Of a DNA stretch of 5,476 bases, positions 1 to 5,476 are shown one piece after another. Position numbers and translations under genes: made by a program. The stretch comes from JBBUX01 sp037445775. Lineage in GTDB: Bacteria > Actinomycetota > Coriobacteriia > Anaerosomatales > PHET01. The stretch spans positions 1 to 5,476 of the forward strand of contig JBBIJX010000076.1 of NCBI GenBank assembly GCA_037445775.1, read 5' to 3'. The notes beneath the pieces are model-generated. The model did no database searches, had not been told where the DNA came from, and was given only the letters and a program-made list of their open reading frames with translations. Position 1 is the stretch's first letter; every line of letters begins with the position of its first letter.

Positions 1-1345
1 CGAGTTCGCCGAAGCCGCTCAGGTCGGCTGTCTCGACGCGCTCGTTCCGGGAGTGCGGGAGCTCATGACGGTGCGACGACCCGGCCTCGCGCACACCCTG
101 ACGGTGGGGGCCCACTGCGTCCGAGCGGCGACGGCGCTTGCTGGACTTCAGCGCGGCGATGGCCCGCTCGCCCGTTCGGCGAGTCTGGTGACCGACGCTG
201 ACGCGCTTCTCGTCGCGACGCTGGTACACGACGCCGGGAAGATCGCGCCCGGACCGGGGCACGCCGAACGTGGCGTGCCTGTGGCGGCCGACGTCGCCGA
301 CGCGCTCGGCCTGAGCGAGGAGTCACGGCGTACCGCGGGCGAGCTGGTCGCCCACCACCTCACGCTCGTCGAGACGGCGCTACACGAGGACCTGGACGAC
401 GAAGAGGTGATACTGCGCTGCGCCGCACGCATCGGACGGCGCGAGCTCATCGCGCCGCTCAACGTGCTCACGGCGGCAGACACGATGGCGACCGGCCCGT
501 CGGCTTGGACGCCGTGGTTCGGGACGATGCTCGCCGAGCTCGTCACCCGGCTCGATGCGGCGCTCTCACCTCACATCGACGGTGCAGGGCTGGTCACGCG
601 CGCCGAGACGGTCCGCGCCGATGCGATCGCACGCGCCGACGGCGACACACCCGCGATCCGCACGTTCCTCGAGGCCGCCCCCACGCGCTACCTGTCGGCC
701 CGCACGCCGGCCGAAGCCGTGGGTGACGCGCGGCTCGTGAGCGGGCTTGCCGCGGTGGCCGACGCGGAGCCGTGCCGCATCGCTGTTGGCGCCGGGCCCA
801 CACTCGACACGCACGTCGTCACCGTCGCCGCTCGGGACCGCCCGTTCCTGCTGAGCCGGCTCGCCGGCGCGTTCTCGCTCGCCGGCCTCGACATCCTCGC
901 CTTCGACGCCTACGGAACGACCGGCCGCATCGTGCTCGACACCTTCACCGTCACGTCCGCCACCGCGCGCCCGCTGACACCGGAGGTCTTCGCGCGGCTG
1001 GAGCGCCTGCTTGCGGCCGCACTCACGGACCGCTACAAGCTCGCCACAAGACTTGCCGAACGCCGGCGCCACTACCCGCCGCGCGACGACTCCGCGCCTC
1101 GCATCGAGATCGCGCCGGGCGGCTGGGACACGACGGTGCGCGTTCGGACGCCCGACCGCCCGGGCCTGCTGCACGATCTCGCTTCCGCGGTCTCGGCCAC
1201 GGGGCTCGACATCCGTCGAGCCCGCGCGCGGACGATCGAGGGACTTGCGGACGACAGCTTCCATGTCGTCGGTGCCGACGGAGGACCGGTGGACGATCCG
1301 GGCGTGCTGGGACACCTCACGATGCGGCTGCGCGAGGCGCTCTGA
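1..1345 (+). CDS. glnD: [Protein-PII] nucleotidyltransferase/hydrolase GlnD, C-terminal half (5' end outside window)
   Basis: The reading frame is open from the left edge (first full codon at base 2), giving 447 visible residues of a family usually 800-900 long. A GTG at 53 is internal, because the residues before it (CLDALVPGVRELM) already match the GlnD region ahead of the HD domain. Residues are numbered from that GTG. An HD domain spans about 14-165: HTLTVGAH (14-21), the HD pair H59-D60, GHAERG with H70, HH at 101-102, and AADTMATGPSAW with D142, a GlnD hallmark. Two ACT domains follow, at about 254-328 (RDRPFLLSRLAGAF) and 360-428 (PDRPGLLHDLASAV). In the family the N-terminal nucleotidyltransferase, not visible here, modifies PII, the HD domain removes the group and the ACT domains sense glutamine. 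The HD residues look intact, so demodification should work. Some actinobacterial GlnD proteins adenylylate PII instead of uridylylating it; the visible part cannot tell which applies. No PII or ammonium transporter gene lies in the window. Confidence 0.93.
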   Translation, partial: EFAEAAQVGCLDALVPGVRELMTVRRPGLAHTLTVGAHCVRAATALAGLQRGDGPLARSASLVTDADALLVATLVHDAGKIAPGPGHAERGVPVAADVADALGLSEESRRTAGELVAHHLTLVETALHEDLDDEEVILRCAARIGRRELIAPLNVLTAADTMATGPSAWTPWFGTMLAELVTRLDAALSPHIDGAGLVTRAETVRADAIARADGDTPAIRTFLEAAPTRYLSARTPAEAVGDARLVSGLAAVADAEPCRIAVGAGPTLDTHVVTVAARDRPFLLSRLAGAFSLAGLDILAFDAYGTTGRIVLDTFTVTSATARPLTPEVFARLERLLAAALTDRYKLATRLAERRRHYPPRDDSAPRIEIAPGGWDTTVRVRTPDRPGLLHDLASAVSATGLDIRRARARTIEGLADDSFHVVGADGGPVDDPGVLGHLTMRLREAL

Positions 1346-1357
1346 GCGACGGTCGGG

Positions 1358-1363
1358 CATACT
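1358..1363 (+). promoter_or_regulatory. Possible -10 element upstream of the adenosyltransferase gene
   Basis: CATACT matches 4 of 6 bases of the TATAAT consensus and lies 58 bases before the ATG, in the 76-base gap after glnD. No TTGACA-like -35 is visible at the normal spacing. The surroundings (GGC then ATACT then CT) resemble those of the better -10 candidate before larE. Read-through from glnD is an equally good explanation for expression. Confidence 0.22.
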
Positions 1364-1410
1364 ACTGGGGCAGCGTTCTCAAGCTCCGTCACATACGCCC
1401 GGCAACGAAC

Positions 1411-1415
1411 GGGAG
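1411..1415 (+). promoter_or_regulatory. Ribosome binding site that fixes the adenosyltransferase start
   Basis: GGGAG lies six bases before the ATG at 1422. The frame is open much further upstream, back through glnD, so this site together with the family's N-terminal motif directly after the ATG settles the start. Confidence 0.7.
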
Positions 1416-1421
1416 CAGCCC

Positions 1422-1991
1422 ATGTCGATCTATACGCGTCGCGGCGATGACGGGACGACGTCGCTCAGGGACGGCACTCGTGCAAGCAAGACCAGTGCTC
1501 GTGTCGAGGCCTACGGGACCGTCGACGAGGCGAACAGCGCGGTGGGACTCGCGCGCGTCATCTGCGCGAATGAGACGCTCGAAGAGACGTTGCGCTTCGT
1601 GCAGCACCGGTTGTTCAACTGCTCGAGTTCGCTTGCCGCTCCGGTGGAGTCGGCCGACGAGCGCACGCCGACGATCGCCGCCGAAGACGTCACGGTGCTC
1701 GAGCAGGCCATCGACCACATCGAGGCCCGGACGCCCGAACTGCACGGCTTCATCATCGAGACGGGGTGCGAGGAGGCGGCTCGACTGTACGCCGCCCGAG
1801 CCCTGATGCGCAGGGCGGAGCGGCGCATCGTCGCCCTCGCCGCTGAAGAGCCCCTGCCCGAGCACGTCCTCGCGTTCGTGAACCGCTGCTCGGACTTCCT
1901 GTTCGCCGCCGCCCGCTGGGCCAACGTGCTCGCCGGCTGGCCGGAAGAAGCGTGGGATGGTCATGTCGAGCGGCCGCGCTTTGACGACTGA
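1422..1991 (+). CDS. pduO: PduO-type cob(I)alamin (corrinoid) adenosyltransferase
   Basis: This complete 189-residue protein has the usual length for a stand-alone PduO/MMAB-type ATP:corrinoid adenosyltransferase. The family moves the adenosyl group of ATP to cob(I)alamin, making adenosylcobalamin for B12-dependent mutases, dehydratases and reductases in the cytoplasm. Family motifs, in order: IYTRRGDDGTTSL (3-15), the N-terminal ATP-binding loop; VEAYGTVDEANSAVG (28-42), with the conserved Asp35-Glu36; ALMRRAERR (127-135), with the ATP-contacting Arg/Glu cluster; and FVNRCSDFLFAAAR (152-165), the C-terminal helix with Asn154-Arg155 and Asp158. The loop before the RRAER helix reads FIIETGCEEAARLY; most relatives have a PGG motif and a Leu-His there. 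The fold should be retained but the substrate loop is atypical. The gene follows glnD by 76 bases on the same strand and converges on acs. No B12-dependent enzyme or cobalamin synthesis gene is in the window, so the partner pathway is unknown. The gap is too short for a full cobalamin riboswitch. Confidence 0.9.
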   Translation: MSIYTRRGDDGTTSLRDGTRASKTSARVEAYGTVDEANSAVGLARVICANETLEETLRFVQHRLFNCSSSLAAPVESADERTPTIAAEDVTVLEQAIDHIEARTPELHGFIIETGCEEAARLYAARALMRRAERRIVALAAEEPLPEHVLAFVNRCSDFLFAAARWANVLAGWPEEAWDGHVERPRFDD

Positions 1992-2030
1992 CCCAGCCGA
2001 ACGAGAGGTCGAGGATCCCGCGGCCCGGCC

Positions 2031-4007
<1,977 letters not shown>

Positions 4008-4012
4008 GGGGT

Positions 4013-4017
4013 CCTCC
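4013..4017 (-). promoter_or_regulatory. Ribosome binding site that fixes the acs start
   Basis: On the minus strand GGAGG is followed by five bases and then GTG (4007-4005). It overlaps the alternative in-frame GTG at 4019, which has no purine-rich site ahead of it, only a pyrimidine-rich stretch. This supports the start that gives a protein beginning MSDVPREAAHAY. Confidence 0.75.
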
Positions 4018-4089
4018 ACGGGAGAGATGGGCTAGACGGTCAACGGGATACATTCCCCTCGCGGCACCGGTGGCGACAGCAGCAGCGGC

Positions 4090-4095
4090 TATACT
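4090..4095 (+). promoter_or_regulatory. Possible -10 element of larE
   Basis: TATACT matches 5 of 6 bases of the sigma-70 consensus and stands out in GC-rich surroundings. It would start transcription about 35 bases before the larE ATG, leaving room for the ribosome binding site. No good -35 hexamer lies 16-18 bases upstream, so the promoter would be weak or activator-dependent if real. Confidence 0.38.
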
Positions 4096-4125
4096 CTCGA
4101 CGTCAACACCCGATGCCGAACAGAC

Positions 4126-4129
4126 GAGG
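4126..4129 (+). promoter_or_regulatory. Ribosome binding site that fixes the larE start
   Basis: GAGG (within ACGAGGT) lies seven bases before the ATG at 4137. The in-frame ATG at 4113 has no such site, and the frame's further upstream extension runs antisense through the acs 5' end, so 4137 is chosen. Confidence 0.65.
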
Positions 4130-4136
4130 TCCCGCG

Positions 4137-4958
4137 ATGGCCCAATCCCCTCCCACCGCCGAGGAGAAGTACGCGCTCCTGTGCTCGCGACTAGCCGAGC
4201 TGGACAGCGTGCTCGTCGCCTACTCGGGCGGTGTGGACTCGACACTCCTCGCGTTCGCCGCGCGATCCGTGCTGGGAGAGAACACCGCAGCCGTGCTGGC
4301 GACGTCAGAGACCTACCCGGAGTCCGAGGTCACAGCCGCCAAGCGGCTCGCGTCACAGCTAGAACTTACGCTCTTCGAGATCGAGACTCACGAACTCAAC
4401 GACCCTCGCTTCGCCGCGAACTCCCCCGACCGCTGCTACTGGTGCAAGCAGGAGTTGTTCGCCCAGCTAAGGCGCATTGCCAACGAACGCGGGCTCGCGC
4501 ACGTCGCCGACGGCTCCAACGTCGACGACGCGGACGACTACCGCCCCGGCAGCCGCGCGGCCGCAGAGCTGGGCATCGTGAGCCCTCTCGCCGACGCCGG
4601 GATGACGAAGGATGAGATCCGCTCGATCGCCTACGAGCTGGGTCTGCCGAACTGGGACAAGCCATCGATGGCGTGCCTAGCGTCGCGTTTCCCCTACGGC
4701 GAGACCGTGACCGCCGCCGGACTGTCACGGGTGGCAGCGGCAGAGGCCGCGTTGCGCCCGCTCGGCCTGGGCCAGTTCCGCGTCCGGTCGCACGGCGACA
4801 TCGCGCGCGTCGAAGTCGCGCCGGGCGAACTCGACGGCGCGTGGGCGGTCCGTGACGCGATCGTCACGGCCTGCCGACACGCGGGGTTCTCGTACGTTGC
4901 GCTAGATCTTGAGGGCTATCGGACCGGCTCTCTGAACGAGGTGCTGGCTGAGGAGTAG
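4137..4958 (+). CDS. larE: ATP-dependent sulfur insertase LarE (nickel-pincer nucleotide synthesis)
   Basis: This complete 273-residue protein is close to the roughly 275 of characterised LarE. LarE activates the carboxylates of pyridinium-3,5-biscarboxylic acid mononucleotide with ATP and replaces them with thiocarboxylates. LarC then inserts nickel, giving the cofactor of lactate racemase LarA and related enzymes. The N-terminal PP-loop is AYSGGVDS (28-35), an ATP pyrophosphatase fold. Family motifs follow: SPDRCYWCK (96-104), DGSNVDDADDYRPG (125-138), WDKPSMACLASRFPYGE (173-189), RVRSHGDIARVEV (215-227) and GYRTGSLNE (260-268). Cys100, Cys103 and Cys180 are all present. Some LarE proteins give up the sulfur of a single active-site cysteine; others, such as that of Thermotoga maritima, hold a [4Fe-4S] cluster on three cysteines. 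The pattern here suggests the second type, by inference. No larA, larB or larC is in the window. Other PP-loop enzymes (GuaA, TtcA, NadE) are less likely given the ACLASRFPYG segment. Confidence 0.9.
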   Translation: MAQSPPTAEEKYALLCSRLAELDSVLVAYSGGVDSTLLAFAARSVLGENTAAVLATSETYPESEVTAAKRLASQLELTLFEIETHELNDPRFAANSPDRCYWCKQELFAQLRRIANERGLAHVADGSNVDDADDYRPGSRAAAELGIVSPLADAGMTKDEIRSIAYELGLPNWDKPSMACLASRFPYGETVTAAGLSRVAAAEAALRPLGLGQFRVRSHGDIARVEVAPGELDGAWAVRDAIVTACRHAGFSYVALDLEGYRTGSLNEVLAEE

Positions 4959-5076
4959 CTGCGGACCGTCGGCAGAAAGCGCCGCAAGCGTGGACGCTAT
5001 GCGCCGATCTCGGCCCGAAGGAAGTCCGGTGCAAACGGGTTCAGAAACCTCAGTCAGCGCGCCGCTCGGACCGCCC
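4959..5076. other. Convergent gap between larE and the ABC1-family gene; no clear terminator
   Basis: The only structures seen are short: AGCGT-GG-ACGCT (4987-4998), whose loop is too small at full pairing, and GGGTT-CAGA-AACCT (5037-5050), a five-pair hairpin with one G-T pair. Neither is followed by a T-run on either strand, so an intrinsic terminator is not supported. No RNA gene or small reading frame with a ribosome binding site was found. Confidence 0.5.
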
Positions 5077-5476
5077 CTACTCCATGAGCACCTTCATCGC
5101 CGCACGGATTGCATCGGGAAGCCGCTGCTCCAGCCTCTCCGGCCTCAGCATCTCGCACGCGATGAGTCGCGTCGCGTACGGCTTCGCGGCCTCGGTGATG
5201 TCGATGTCGGGGTAGAGCGCCCGGGCCACACCCTCCACGGTTACGAGAGCCTTCACGAGCAGTCCGTAGCCGTGAGGAACGCAGACGCGCTCGTCGTCCA
5301 TGATGCGCAGAAAGCCCATCGCGAACGCGCGGACGTCGCGCGGCGGGTCGGCCAGAGTGCGCGCCATGAGCTCGGCGACGCGCATGCGCACGCGCGGCTG
5401 CGCGTTCGCAGGCACCGCGAGGCCCAACTCCGCCGAGTAGCGCAATGCGCGCTCGGCGTCGCCGTACACCGTCGCG
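5077..5476 (-). CDS. ABC1/UbiB-family atypical protein kinase, C-terminal part (5' end outside window)
   Basis: The minus-strand frame is open to the right edge and ends in TAG at 5079-5077, giving 132 visible residues. A GTG at 5469 is probably internal, because the frame continues to the edge and no ribosome binding site can be seen. The best landmark is VCVPHGYGLLVKALVTVEG followed by VARALYPDIDITEAAKPYA. It matches the region after the kinase core in UbiB/AarF/ABC1 proteins (for example the EGVGRQLYP..DLWKTAKPF stretch of Escherichia coli UbiB). Members are atypical kinase-like ATPases that support ubiquinone or other isoprenoid-lipid metabolism; the catalytic motifs lie outside the window. 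After this landmark only about 38 residues remain, ending LPDAIRAAMKVLME. E. coli UbiB has a further tail ending in membrane helices, which is absent here. The gene converges on larE. Family is likely; the exact role is unknown. Confidence 0.72.
   Translation of the reverse strand, partial: ATVYGDAERALRYSAELGLAVPANAQPRVRMRVAELMARTLADPPRDVRAFAMGFLRIMDDERVCVPHGYGLLVKALVTVEGVARALYPDIDITEAAKPYATRLIACEMLRPERLEQRLPDAIRAAMKVLME

Larger units (their letters stand above)
4008..4136. promoter_or_regulatory. Divergent intergenic region between acs and larE
   Basis: This 129-base gap must carry the 5' control sequences of both acs (leftward) and larE (rightward). The best promoter-like element is TATACT at 4090-4095 for larE. 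For acs, the minus strand has TTGACC (4043-4038) and TTGACG (4106-4101), but neither has a recognisable -10 at 16-18 bases. TATCCC (4050-4045) is a poor -10. GTCAAC occurs twice in the same orientation, at 4039-4044 and 4102-4107. No strong palindrome typical of an operator was found. Confidence 0.5.

Noticed and set aside
566..1360. 264-codon minus-strand open frame opposite glnD
   Set aside because: It lies wholly within the recognisable HD/ACT coding region, is low-complexity in character and has no motif.
1346..1421. Cobalamin riboswitch before the adenosyltransferase gene
   Set aside because: The gap is only 76 bases, far shorter than a cobalamin aptamer, and no B12-box-like segment was recognised.
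772..1806. Long + strand open frame across the end of glnD and into the adenosyltransferase gene
   Set aside because: Its translation is rich in Arg, Ala and Pro with no family motif, typical of an off-frame shadow in GC-rich DNA. Two well-supported genes occupy the same bases in other frames.
1992..2030. Possible bidirectional terminator between the adenosyltransferase gene and acs
   Set aside because: The 39 bases are GC-rich and allow only short, imperfect pairing (for example GAGG with CCTC). There is no T-run on either side.
4008..4019. Earlier GTG start for acs at 4019
   Set aside because: There is no ribosome binding site before it, and it overlaps the GGAGG that serves the GTG at 4007.
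4917..5076. Frameshifted continuation of the ABC1-family gene beyond its stop
   Set aside because: One minus-strand frame stays open here, but its translation is neither hydrophobic nor similar to the family tail.

Overview
The window is high-GC DNA with tightly packed genes, GTG starts and clear Shine-Dalgarno sites. It looks like a bacterial chromosome, most likely a high-GC actinomycete-type lineage. That placement is an inference from base composition and gene style; there is no rRNA or other marker here. No insertion sequence, phage gene, CRISPR array, tRNA or rRNA was seen. No stretch longer than 130 bases lacks a gene.

Layout, left to right: (1) the 3' end of glnD on the + strand, cut by the left edge, encoding the HD domain and two ACT domains of the PII-modifying nitrogen sensor; (2) after a 76-base gap, a complete PduO-type cob(I)alamin adenosyltransferase gene on the + strand; (3) after 39 bases, the convergent, complete acs gene (AMP-forming acetyl-CoA synthetase) on the - strand; (4) a 129-base divergent intergenic region; (5) a complete larE gene on the + strand, the PP-loop sulfur insertase of nickel-pincer nucleotide synthesis; (6) a 118-base convergent gap; (7) the 3' end of an ABC1/UbiB-type atypical kinase gene on the - strand, cut by the right edge.

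The genes are housekeeping or cofactor functions: nitrogen signalling, B12 activation, acetate activation, nickel-cofactor assembly and a quinone- or lipid-linked kinase family. Strands alternate and neighbours do unrelated jobs, so these look like separate transcription units and not a pathway operon. At most glnD and the adenosyltransferase gene could be co-transcribed.

I did not find a convincing undescribed system. The points most worth a second look are the three-cysteine pattern of LarE in the absence of larA, larB or larC nearby, the short C-terminus of the ABC1-family protein, and the departure of the adenosyltransferase from its usual substrate-loop motif.
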